Shown here: in pieces, positions 1-7,469 of the stretch
Position numbering within the stretch: the first letter of the stretch is position 1
How the letters are laid out: every line of letters begins with the position of its first letter
Origin: Bacillota bacterium
Lineage (GTDB): Bacteria > Bacillota > Clostridia > Lachnospirales > Lachnospiraceae
Assembly (NCBI GenBank): GCA_023413555.1
Contig: JAEZPG010000045.1
Location: 1-29,280 of the forward strand
Direction of reading: 5' to 3'
DNA length: 29,280 bases
Notes under the pieces: model-generated
What the model was told of the DNA's origin: nothing
What the model saw: the letters and a program-made list of their open reading frames with translations, nothing else
Databases searched by the model: none
Made by a program: the position numbers and the translations under genes

Positions 1-92
1 AATTTGTCCTCTTTGTTGATATTTCATATAAATCTTTAAAATACTTTGTTATATGAATTTCAATATCGTTGATAACTATGGCTTTTTTACAT
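1..92 (-). pseudogene. 5' end of an unidentified gene leaving the window, start codon out of frame
   Basis: On the minus strand an ideal ribosome binding site AGGAGGAGA (105 down to 97) lies 4 bases before an ATG at 92-90, but the next codon is TAA. One frame over, the reading frame is open from 91 to the window edge (30 codons, beginning CKKAIVINDIEIHITKYF). Removing one base after the ATG would give a start reading MKKAIVIND. I infer a gene whose start region has a one-base shift, or a chance arrangement. A minus-strand -10 box TATAAT lies at 140-135. I do not recognise the encoded protein, and too little is visible to name a family. Confidence 0.3.
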
Positions 93-148
93 AGTGTCTC
101 CTCCTAATAGGTAGATTAATTTGTTTACTCTCTTATTATATCTTGTAA

Positions 149-180
149 TTGTTGACATAAGTATGGCAACAATCTATACT
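149..180 (+). promoter_or_regulatory. Promoter and palindromic operator of the WYL-type regulator
   Basis: A sigma-A type promoter reads TTGACA (152-157), a 17-base spacer and TATACT (175-180). The -35 box lies inside a 24-base inverted repeat at 149-172 with half-sites TTGTTGnCATA and TATGnCAACAA, 20 of 24 positions symmetric. A repressor bound there would block the promoter. The site is 40 bases upstream of the regulator's start and also upstream of the left-going reading frame, so it may serve both. Binding by the adjacent regulator is inferred. Confidence 0.7.
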
Positions 181-211
181 CATTAAAATAATTATGGAAG
201 GCGATTATCAG

Positions 212-1143
212 ATGAAAGTAGACAGACTTGTTAGCATTATTATGATACTCCTTGATAAAGAGCGTATAGGCGCACAAGAGTTAGCAGATATGTTTGAAGT
301 TTCCCTCCGCACAATATACCGCGACATAGTACGATCAACATGGCGGGGATTCCTGTTCGCGGGACATCGGGAGTCGGCGGTGGATTTGAAATCATGAAGA
401 AATACAAGATTGATAATAAGGTTTTTTCGACTGCTGACCTTTCCGCTATTTTGATGGGGCTATCCAGTCTTTCCAACATGATACGAGGCGATGATCTGGT
501 AAACGCTCTTGCCAAAGTCAAGAGTTTTATCCCCTCCGATAGAGCAAAAGACATTGCATTAAAAGCAAATCAGATTTATATTGATTTAAGTCCATGGATT
601 GGCAACAGGAATATACAACCATATTTAGAAATAATCAAAACAGCTTTACAAGAAAGTAAGCTACTTTCGTTTGAATATGCAGACCGCTACGGAAATAAAA
701 CAGCACGAATAGCCGAGCCGTATCAGCTTGTACTGAAAAGTAGTCATTGGTATTGGCAAGGGTATTGCCATAAAAGAAATGATTTTCGCTTATTCAAACT
801 ATCCCGCACATCAAACCTACAAATACAAGAGGAATTATTTACGCCCCGGGATTATGAAAAACCTCCGCTAGATTTCACTGATCTTTTGGCAACTATGCAA
901 AGAAAAATCAAAATTCGTATTCATAAATCTATCATGGACAATGTACTTGATTATTGCACTTATGAACATTTTGCGCCAGACGATGATGAACACTATATTG
1001 TTCGTTTTCCTTTCATAGAAAACGAATACTACTACAATATTCTTTTCAGTTTTGGAGATAAATGCGAGTGTTTAGAGCCGCAACATGTCCGTACAGAAAT
1101 GAAGCGTAGAATACATGATATAGCTACTTTATATGACAACTAA
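212..1143 (+). pseudogene. HTH/WYL-domain transcriptional regulator (YafY type), frameshifted
   Basis: Transcriptional regulator with an N-terminal DeoR/HTH_11-like winged helix (MKVDRLVSIIMILLDKE, then ELADMFEVSLRTIYRDI) and a C-terminal WYL ligand-sensing domain (IAEPYQLVLKSSHWYWQGYC, later FRLFKLSR). The start at 212 is preferred over the ATG at 194 because GGAAGG (196-201) sits 10 bases before it. The N-terminal frame runs to a stop at 395-397. The rest of the protein continues in a frame open from before 340. The join falls at about 325-333, where the conserved text should read RDI-x-x-INMAGIPVRG; adding one base there restores a protein of about 310 residues, normal for the family. Either the gene is broken or there is a sequencing error. 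It is followed directly by a terminator. Confidence 0.75.
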
Positions 1144-1145
1144 AA

Positions 1146-1187
1146 AAGTACGCTTTGGTATGCATATTCACATACCAAAGCGTACTT
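1146..1187. terminator. Bidirectional hairpin terminator between the WYL regulator and glnK
   Basis: A perfect 17-bp stem, AAGTACGCTTTGGTATG (1146-1162) pairing with 1171-1187 around an 8-base loop. It begins just after the regulator's stop codon. On the minus strand the stem is followed by a run of T (TTTTTTA counting the stem foot), so it should end the amt-glnK transcript. The plus-strand side lacks a good T run, so plus-strand termination is less certain. Confidence 0.8.
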
Positions 1188-1218
1188 GTTCTAGTTCCTA
1201 TCTTATACATTCTTTTTA

Positions 1219-1560
1219 CTATAAAGCCTCTTCTCCTACTTCCCCTGTACGAATACGGATTACCTCTTCCACATTATATACAAATATCTTGCCATCTCCC
1301 ATTTCTCCAGAACGACTTTCCTTAAGTAATATTTCTATAATACTATTAAGTTCAGAGTCCCTAACTACTAGATCTATCATGATTTTAGGAAGCAAGTCTA
1401 ATTGAAATTTTTCACCTCTCCATGCCTGCACGATACCTTTTTGATTTCCTTGACCCATTACATCAGTTATGATGATCCCTCGGTAACAATCCGTATTTTC
1501 CAATGCAAATCTAACTGCAGACAATTTATCAGGTTGAATAATCGCTTTTATATGTTTCAT
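1219..1560 (-). CDS. glnK: PII nitrogen regulatory protein (GlnK type)
   Basis: A PII trimer subunit of 113 residues, normal length. Such proteins bind ATP/ADP and 2-oxoglutarate and plug the Amt ammonium channel. Visible family features are MKHIKAIIQPDKL at the N-terminus, Gln40 of the 2-oxoglutarate-binding QKG, the GEMGDGKIFV nucleotide loop (residues 85-94) and RIRTGE at 102-107. In the T-loop, the residue matching Tyr51 of E. coli GlnB is Phe52 (WRGEKF), and the preceding YRG is WRG. Canonical uridylylation at that site is therefore not possible. The gene starts 11 bases after amt stops, so the two are co-transcribed, which is the usual glnK context. Family assignment is firm; the regulatory mode is inferred. 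Confidence 0.95.
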   Translation of the reverse strand: MKHIKAIIQPDKLSAVRFALENTDCYRGIIITDVMGQGNQKGIVQAWRGEKFQLDLLPKIMIDLVVRDSELNSIIEILLKESRSGEMGDGKIFVYNVEEVIRIRTGEVGEEAL

Positions 1561-1571
1561 ATCATCTCCTC

Positions 1572-2936
1572 CTATTCTTGATCAGAAGTCTTTGATACAG
1601 ACTTTTCACCATTATCCATTTGATAATCATTCATAATCGCTGTGTATATAGGTTTGTGAATCACATATTCAGGATAAGCCTGATTACCATGTTCATTGAC
1701 ATCCAAACCTTGAATCTCTTCGTGAAGTGATACTCTCAGTCCAATAGTCTTTTTGATTACATACCAAACTATTACACTGGCTGTAAATACAAATGCACCA
1801 ACACAGAGAATTCCAATCATCTGTTTCCCAAGTAGGCTGGCTCCTCCACCATAGAATAAGCCATTACCAGTTTCAAAACCAGCTATCTTATCTTGTGCAA
1901 ATAAGCCAACATAAATGGTTCCAAGGACACCATTAACAAGATGAACAGCTATTGCACCAACTGGATCATCAATACGTATTCTATCAATTATGATAACTGC
2001 AAATACAACTACAATACCTGAAATTGCCCCAATGATGATTGCGCTAGTGATGCTAACATAAGCACAGGATGCAGTGATACCAACTAACCCTGCCAGACAT
2101 CCATTAATGGTCATACCTAAATCAGGTTTGCCGATTACTATCCAAGAAATAATGGTAGAAGTTAAAACTGCCACAATAGCTGAAGTATTTGTAGTCATTA
2201 CAATATGAGAAATCGCATTCGCATTAGCTTCCATAGTAGAACCAGGATTAAAACCAAACCAACCTAACCATAATACAAATAAACCTATTGTAGCAAGGCT
2301 TAAACTATGCCCTTGGATAGGATGAATTTTACCGTCCTTAGTATATTTACCTACTCTAGGTCCTAAAATTAAAGCACCTGCCAACGCTGCCCATCCACCA
2401 ACGGAGTGTACTACTGAACAACCTGCAAAATCCAACATACCAAGTTTAGAAAGAAAGCCACCACCCCAGATCCAATGACCAACGATTGGGTAGACTAAAA
2501 GAGTAAGAATAAAGGAAAATACAATAAAGGAAATGTATTTAACCCTTTCTGCCACTGCTCCAGAAACTATGGTTGCTGCTGTTCCACAAAATACAAGCTG
2601 GAAGAAGAATTTTGCATATAGCGGCACACCAGTCCAGGAAATAGCTGAGTACACACCACTATAATTCTCTGCAGTTGCAGGTGAGTTGTCAGCACCTGAC
2701 AATAAGAATAACCCCTTTGTGCCCATAAAGCCATTCCCATCACCAAACATTAATCCCCAGCCAAGTACCAAAAAGCCCAATGAAGAAACAGCAAAGACAA
2801 TAAAATTTTTGGATAAAATATTAACCGTATTCTTGGATCTGGCAAATCCACTTTCTACTGCTGCAAATCCTAGATTCATAAAAAATACTAGGAAAGCGGT
2901 TAATAATACCCACATAGTATCCAACGTCACTTTCAT
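1572..2936 (-). CDS. amt: Ammonium transporter Amt
   Basis: Integral membrane ammonium channel of the Amt/Mep/Rh family, about 11 transmembrane helices and 454 residues. The twin pore histidines are seen as His177 in DFAGCSVVHSVGG and His332 in DDPVGAIAVHLVNG. Other family marks are GWFGFNPGS (about 225-233) and a C-terminal GLDVNEHG tail, the segment that contacts PII. The ATG at 2936 is chosen because AAAGGAGAAG (2950-2941) lies 4 bases upstream; an in-frame ATG further upstream (2969) would fall inside a terminator hairpin and lacks such a site. No signal peptide is obvious beyond the first helix. It is the first gene of an amt-glnK pair, preceded by a leader with an attenuator-like hairpin. 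Confidence 0.97.
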   Translation of the reverse strand: MKVTLDTMWVLLTAFLVFFMNLGFAAVESGFARSKNTVNILSKNFIVFAVSSLGFLVLGWGLMFGDGNGFMGTKGLFLLSGADNSPATAENYSGVYSAISWTGVPLYAKFFFQLVFCGTAATIVSGAVAERVKYISFIVFSFILTLLVYPIVGHWIWGGGFLSKLGMLDFAGCSVVHSVGGWAALAGALILGPRVGKYTKDGKIHPIQGHSLSLATIGLFVLWLGWFGFNPGSTMEANANAISHIVMTTNTSAIVAVLTSTIISWIVIGKPDLGMTINGCLAGLVGITASCAYVSITSAIIIGAISGIVVVFAVIIIDRIRIDDPVGAIAVHLVNGVLGTIYVGLFAQDKIAGFETGNGLFYGGGASLLGKQMIGILCVGAFVFTASVIVWYVIKKTIGLRVSLHEEIQGLDVNEHGNQAYPEYVIHKPIYTAIMNDYQMDNGEKSVSKTSDQE

Positions 2937-2953
2937 ATATCTTCTCCTTTCAT

Positions 2954-2990
2954 AATAAAAAAGGTGCATAAGCTATGCCTATGCACCTTT
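2954..2990 (-). terminator. Attenuator-like terminator in the amt leader
   Basis: Perfect 11-bp stem AAAGGTGCATA (2960-2970) with TATGCACCTTT (2980-2990) around a 9-base loop. Read on the minus strand it is followed by a continuous T run (six T counting the stem foot, then ATTATG). It ends only about 10 bases before the amt ribosome binding site. It could terminate transcripts coming from the crp-like gene, or act as an attenuator for amt's own promoter. Both uses are inferred. Confidence 0.7.
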
Positions 2991-3001
2991 GCATTTATTC
3001 T

Positions 3002-3059
3002 AATCCATATAAGATGGATTCGTTATTGGTAGTTTATGATAGATGAATCTGTTTTGCAA
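3002..3059 (-). promoter_or_regulatory. Putative amt promoter and first leader hairpin
   Basis: On the minus strand TTGCAA (3059-3054), a 17-base spacer and TAAACT (3036-3031) form a plausible sigma-A promoter. Just downstream is a 7-bp hairpin, AATCCAT paired with ATGGATT (3002-3020, 5-base loop). The leader would thus hold two hairpins, the second being the terminator at 2960-2990. The remaining gap up to the crp-like gene (3060-3187) is very AT-rich and shows no gene. Confidence 0.4.
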
Positions 3060-3187
3060 CCGATTTTTCTATATTTAATAAAACTAAGGTGTTTCTTACT
3101 TTTCTCTTAATTAAACTACAAAATTAATGTTATATTATTTATATTATTTTCCATTCTTAACATTTTGTTTACCATTATTATCTTCTT

Positions 3188-3919
3188 TTAATCCCTATGT
3201 ACAATGGAATCAATATAATCTTTCATTAGGTTAAATTGTTCTGCTGATATGATAACCTTATGTCCATCTCGTTTAATAAACCCATTCTCTTCCATCTTTT
3301 TGATAGAACGGTTTACAGTTTTGACACTTAAACCACTAATCTCCGCTAATTCTTGCCGTCTCATATGTAATATAAAGTCACCTTCTATATTGTTCTGTTC
3401 GTAGTTTTTTATAAAAATAAAAAGAATTCGGTCCATACCTTGTAAAAAAAGGAATATCCGGTCTTTCCTATTCTGCTCTAACATATAGCTTCCTATAGAT
3501 TCCATCTCCATACGAAGAGCATTCTTATCCTCCCAGATCCATCTCTCGTAATTTGACCTGGAAATAACTAGCATGGTGCAAGGTGTCACTGTCTTAAGAG
3601 TAGTCATATAAGTAGCAAGATTAAATAACATCTCCATGGCACCAAAGACCTTTACTGAATGAAACCACATATAGTCATAGGCAACTCCCTGAATTCTGTA
3701 ATCAATGGCTCTGACTACTCCCTTTGTCAGAATATAAACATTATCTGCTGCAGCATTCTCTTCGATAAAGACAGTATTCTTATCTTTATGTACCACCTGC
3801 ATTACTTCTAAGACCCATCGTGGAGCATTGTTTAAGTATTGATTTAGATATTTGTATTGGCTTGAATTTAGTGATTTTTGTAGCTCCATGATACGGTTTA
3901 TATTTTCTTCTGCTGTCAT
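3188..3919 (-). CDS. Crp/Fnr-family transcriptional regulator
   Basis: A 243-residue regulator with an N-terminal cyclic-nucleotide-binding-like beta-barrel (about residues 30-125), a dimer helix and a C-terminal Crp-type helix-turn-helix (RRQELAEISGLSVKTVNRSI, 187-206). The barrel reads VFGAMEMLFNLATYMTTLKT where Crp has FGE..L and an RxA phosphate contact, so the usual cAMP-binding Glu and Arg are absent. The ligand is probably something else or none. There is no cysteine cluster as in Fnr. The start at 3919 is chosen because GGAG lies 6 bases before it and because it overlaps the stop codon of add as TAATG, implying translational coupling. It is the last gene of the nucleoside operon and could be its regulator (inference). 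Confidence 0.85.
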   Translation of the reverse strand: MTAEENINRIMELQKSLNSSQYKYLNQYLNNAPRWVLEVMQVVHKDKNTVFIEENAAADNVYILTKGVVRAIDYRIQGVAYDYMWFHSVKVFGAMEMLFNLATYMTTLKTVTPCTMLVISRSNYERWIWEDKNALRMEMESIGSYMLEQNRKDRIFLFLQGMDRILFIFIKNYEQNNIEGDFILHMRRQELAEISGLSVKTVNRSIKKMEENGFIKRDGHKVIISAEQFNLMKDYIDSIVHRD

Positions 3920-4911
3920 TACAAACTCCATTTCTTCACTAACTGATCTTTGCATCCATCATCTGCAAAACTCATTTCGATTGACCATGTATATATCTGT
4001 TTCAAGTCATCCTCCGATACTCTGAGATGTTCTATCATATGATTAAATTCATTCGTGCTGTTTGTGTTACTTACCGTACGATTGTCTGTATTAATAGATA
4101 CCGGAATGCCAGCCTGCATAAATGCAGGCAATGGATACTCTGCCCAGCTTCTTATCGCTTTTGTTTGAAGATTACTGGTAGGACATAATTCTACACCTAT
4201 GTTTCTATTTGCACAAAGTTTCATTAAATACGAATCACCGGCCATAGCAATTCCATGTCCTAATCTCTTCGCTCCCAGTTCTATAGCGGTTTTAATATTT
4301 TCTCTACTTCCACATTCACCAGAATGAATTGTAAAAGGAATTCCATATTTCTTAGCAGATACAAAGAACTCTGAAAATAATGCAGTGGGATAAGCCTTTT
4401 CATCTCCTGCCAAATCACATGCAACTACTCCATACTTATATAATTCCATGGATTCCTTAAGCATCTTAAGGTTTACTTCCATTGGAAGATTCCTTACTCC
4501 ACATACAATGATTCCTGTTTGGATATCCGCCTTTTTTTGTGCCTTCTCTAATCCTTTTTGGACACTACTTATAATCTTTTGTGTAGTAAGCCCTTCAGAT
4601 GTTATGTATGATGGAGCAAATCGAACCTCTAGATACTTCACATTTTCTGCGGCTGCATCCATTGCTAAGGTAAAGGCTGCTTTTTCCAGACTCTTCTCTG
4701 TTTGAAGGTACTTGATGGGCAATTCAAAGCAAGTCAAATAATCGGCAAGACTATGACAGTCTTTGTTGACTTGAAGTCGATTTTCTAGCTCTCTTTCTGA
4801 AAATTCTTCGTTAAATTCTTTCGCTATCTCCCGAATTACTGAAGCTTTGACTGAGCCATCTAGGTGACAGTGAAGGTCAATTTTAGGCATATTCCTTAAT
4901 TTACTCTCCAA
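3919..4911 (-). CDS. add: Adenosine deaminase
   Basis: Zinc hydrolase converting (deoxy)adenosine to (deoxy)inosine and ammonia, 330 residues. The metal and catalytic set is visible: His14 and His16 in IDLHCHLDGS, HSGE at 196-199, His219 in LGHG and Asp276 in INTDN. The best start is a TTG at 4911, 5 bases after AGGAGG and overlapping the end of the upstream gene by 11 bases. An ATG at 4890 (MPKIDLHCH) is the alternative, but has only a poor, very close AAGG. The gene lies between a membrane protein gene and the Crp-like regulator. Its product feeds inosine to the phosphorylases encoded upstream in the same operon. Confidence 0.95.
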   Translation of the reverse strand: MESKLRNMPKIDLHCHLDGSVKASVIREIAKEFNEEFSERELENRLQVNKDCHSLADYLTCFELPIKYLQTEKSLEKAAFTLAMDAAAENVKYLEVRFAPSYITSEGLTTQKIISSVQKGLEKAQKKADIQTGIIVCGVRNLPMEVNLKMLKESMELYKYGVVACDLAGDEKAYPTALFSEFFVSAKKYGIPFTIHSGECGSRENIKTAIELGAKRLGHGIAMAGDSYLMKLCANRNIGVELCPTSNLQTKAIRSWAEYPLPAFMQAGIPVSINTDNRTVSNTNSTNEFNHMIEHLRVSEDDLKQIYTWSIEMSFADDGCKDQLVKKWSL

Positions 4912-5539
4912 CTTCTCCTCCTGTAATAAAAAAATCTAGTTTCTTTAACTGTTTGACAAAGAACTGTATTAACGGTCCTGCAATAAAGCCTGTTACAAGT
5001 GTTACCACTCCGAATTTGCCCCCAAGTATTGAGCCTAGGAGAATCATTGTTAAATCAAATATAATCTTTATTATACGGTATTCTTTTCCTGTTAAATCCT
5101 TTAAAAATAGTACTATTCCTGTTAAAGGGTCTACTCCTATATCTATGGTGATGCATATAGCGACACCAAGATATAAGAAAAGACATCCTACTATACATGC
5201 AATCATCCTAACTTCCAATATGTCTGAGGTAAAAATATGTCGGTAGAGGAAGATGCCAATACTAACAAAAGTTCCATAGGGAAGGACATAGATTATGGTC
5301 CCGATGTTGATATATCTCCTTGCCACAAATAATAATAGAATAATCAAGCAAACATTACATATATTTGATACCATCCCAAGTTCCTTAGCATCCAATCCTG
5401 CTATGTTTTTAATTCCATCGTACACCAACCCTATAGGGTCATTTCCTATTCCAGCACTATTATTAAAAGCTACTCCCATGCCGATTAGAAAAACACCCAT
5501 TATAGCAGCTAGAATATTATGATAAGAGATCTTCTTCAT
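4901..5539 (-). CDS. YczE/YitT-like integral membrane protein
   Basis: A 212-residue protein with about five hydrophobic segments, resembling the YczE/YyaS/YitT membrane family, whose biochemical role is not established to my knowledge. Two copies of the family's glycine-aspartate-proline motif are visible, GIGNDP (30-35) and DIGVDP (133-138), suggesting an internally repeated fold. It starts 6 bases after deoB stops, with no strong ribosome binding site close to the ATG, so it may rely on coupling to deoB. It overlaps add by 11 bases. Its place between deoB and add suggests a role linked to nucleosides, pentoses or bases, such as export or import, but that is inference. Confidence 0.75.
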   Translation of the reverse strand: MKKISYHNILAAIMGVFLIGMGVAFNNSAGIGNDPIGLVYDGIKNIAGLDAKELGMVSNICNVCLIILLLFVARRYINIGTIIYVLPYGTFVSIGIFLYRHIFTSDILEVRMIACIVGCLFLYLGVAICITIDIGVDPLTGIVLFLKDLTGKEYRIIKIIFDLTMILLGSILGGKFGVVTLVTGFIAGPLIQFFVKQLKKLDFFITGGEVGE

Positions 5540-5545
5540 GAAATC

Positions 5546-6739
5546 TTATTTCAAATCTCCTAAAATCGAATATCCTATGGTTCCATCAGGCATATTAACC
5601 TGAAAATTATCAGCAATTGTTGCACCAACTACTGCAAAGGTATCCGTTTCCTTTAATCTGCCATGACCGGTAAAGGATGGGGAGTATGCCAGGAATGGAA
5701 CTTTTTCCCTGGTGTGATCCGTACCAGTATAAGTTGGATCATTACCATGATCCGCTGTAATAATAAGCAGGTCGTCTTCCCTCATGCAAGGCAAGAATTC
5801 CCCAAGCTTTACATCAAACTTCTCAATTTCTGCTCCATAGCCAGCTGGGTCTCTTCTATGCCCCCAAAGAGCATCAAAGTCAACCAAATTCACAAAGCAC
5901 AAACCAGTAAATTCTTTTTTGGCTATCTCTATGGTTTGTTCCATACCCTGAACTGAACTACGGGAATGATGACTCTCTGTAATTCCCTCGCCCACAAAAA
6001 TATCATTGATTTTCCCAACTGAAATCACATCCAGACCTGCCTCCTTAAGAGCATCTAAGGCAGTTCTACCTGTAGGCTTTAAAGCATAATCATGACGGTT
6101 GCTGGTTCTCACAAATTCACCTTTTTTCTTACCCGTATATGGTCTTGCGATTACCCTTCCTACCCGCCACTTATCCTCCATGGTCAATTCTCTTGCAATT
6201 TCACAGTATCGATAAAGTGTATCTAAGCCCATGGTCTCTTCATTTCCACAAATCTGAAGAACAGAATCAGCAGAGGTATATACAATAACTGCACCTGTTT
6301 TAATTTCTTCTTCTGCTAGCTCATTTAAAATGTCTGTACCACTGGCTGACTTATTCCCAATAATCTTTCTTCCAAAGCGTTGTTCCAGTTCCTCAATGAG
6401 CTCCTTCGGGAACCCTGTATCCGTAAAAGTAATAAAAGGTTTCTTTGTATGAATCCCCATGAACTCCCAGTGCCCAGTCATAGTATCCTTACCATTACTT
6501 TTCTCATTCATAGGTGTATAGTAGCCAAGAGGTTGTTCTACTGGAGGAATGTTTTTTAGAGATTTTAGGTTAGCTAGTCCCAGTTTCTGCAAGTTAGGTA
6601 TATGGAGAGTGTCTACACTATCTACAATGTGACCTAAGGTATCTGCCCCTACATCATTAAATTGTTGTGCATCCTCCATGGCGCCTATTCCTAAAGAATC
6701 CAGTACTATGGTAAATACTCGGTTAAATCTATATTTCAT
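5546..6739 (-). CDS. deoB: Phosphopentomutase
   Basis: Converts (deoxy)ribose-1-phosphate to the 5-phosphate; 397 residues, full length. Alkaline-phosphatase-superfamily features are clear: the first metal Asp in IVLDSLGIGAMEDA (Asp14), the phosphorylated-threonine motif KDTMTGHWE (84-92), DFDALWGHRRDP in the centre and the metal site TADHGNDPTYTGTDHTRE near the C-terminus. A ribosome binding site GAGGAG precedes the ATG by 9 bases. It follows deoC by 24 bases. Together deoD/udp, deoB and deoC form the standard route from deoxynucleosides to acetaldehyde and glyceraldehyde-3-phosphate. Confidence 0.97.
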   Translation of the reverse strand: MKYRFNRVFTIVLDSLGIGAMEDAQQFNDVGADTLGHIVDSVDTLHIPNLQKLGLANLKSLKNIPPVEQPLGYYTPMNEKSNGKDTMTGHWEFMGIHTKKPFITFTDTGFPKELIEELEQRFGRKIIGNKSASGTDILNELAEEEIKTGAVIVYTSADSVLQICGNEETMGLDTLYRYCEIARELTMEDKWRVGRVIARPYTGKKKGEFVRTSNRHDYALKPTGRTALDALKEAGLDVISVGKINDIFVGEGITESHHSRSSVQGMEQTIEIAKKEFTGLCFVNLVDFDALWGHRRDPAGYGAEIEKFDVKLGEFLPCMREDDLLIITADHGNDPTYTGTDHTREKVPFLAYSPSFTGHGRLKETDTFAVVGATIADNFQVNMPDGTIGYSILGDLK

Positions 6740-6763
6740 CCTATAAGCTCCTCTCTGTAGTGC

Positions 6764-7423
6764 TTATATGTTCTCCAGCTCTTTTGCAATCTTTACGATA
6801 CGACTGGTACCCAATCTATCCGCACCGATTTCCAAAAAAGTCTCTGCATCGCTGACACTTGATATTCCACCTGCTGCTTTGATTTTTACCTCTGGACCAA
6901 CATACTTTTTAAACAGTTTAATATCATCAAAAGTGGCACCAGCCACAGAAAATCCAGTTGAAGTCTTAATATATTCAGCACCAGATTCTGTCACTAATTC
7001 ACACATTTTAATCTTCTCTTCTTCAGAAAGAAGACAAGTTTCAATAATAACTTTCAAAAGTTTGCCCTGACAAGCTTTCTTAATCTCTATTATTTCATTT
7101 AAAACATAATCATATTCTTTTTCTTTAAGCTTTCCTAAATTAATAACCATATCAATTTCATCTGCACCATTTTCTACAGCATCTTTTGTCTCATATACTT
7201 TGACCGCTGTAGTATTGTATCCATTAGGAAAACCAATCACCGTACACACCTTCATACGATCTCCTACATATTCCTTTGCTTGCTTTACAAAGCAAGGAGG
7301 TATGCAAACCGATGCTGTGTTGTACTTTATGGCATCATCACAAAGAGCTTCCACCTCTTTTAAAGTGCTTGTTTGTGATAATATCGTGTGATCTACCGTT
7401 TTTAAAATTCTATTCATATCCAT
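6764..7423 (-). CDS. deoC: Deoxyribose-phosphate aldolase
   Basis: Class I aldolase splitting 2-deoxyribose-5-phosphate into acetaldehyde and glyceraldehyde-3-phosphate, 219 residues. The Schiff-base lysine is Lys153 in YIKTSTGF; the helper Lys182 is in VKIKAAGG and the catalytic Asp91 in DEIDMVINLG. The ATG at 7423 has GAGGAAG 7 bases upstream. The gene is 46 bases after cdd and 24 bases before deoB. Its acetaldehyde product gives a possible metabolic link to the glycyl radical enzyme YjjI in the same operon (inference only). Confidence 0.97.
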   Translation of the reverse strand: MDMNRILKTVDHTILSQTSTLKEVEALCDDAIKYNTASVCIPPCFVKQAKEYVGDRMKVCTVIGFPNGYNTTAVKVYETKDAVENGADEIDMVINLGKLKEKEYDYVLNEIIEIKKACQGKLLKVIIETCLLSEEEKIKMCELVTESGAEYIKTSTGFSVAGATFDDIKLFKKYVGPEVKIKAAGGISSVSDAETFLEIGADRLGTSRIVKIAKELENI

Positions 7424-7469
7424 TGGTTTCTTCCTCTTTCTATTCTTTCGAATTCCTGATATTCATGAT

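Noticed and set aside
3002..3020. ANTAR antiterminator target hairpin before amt
   Set aside because: The loop has five bases rather than the six with A1/G4 expected, so the specific claim is not supported.
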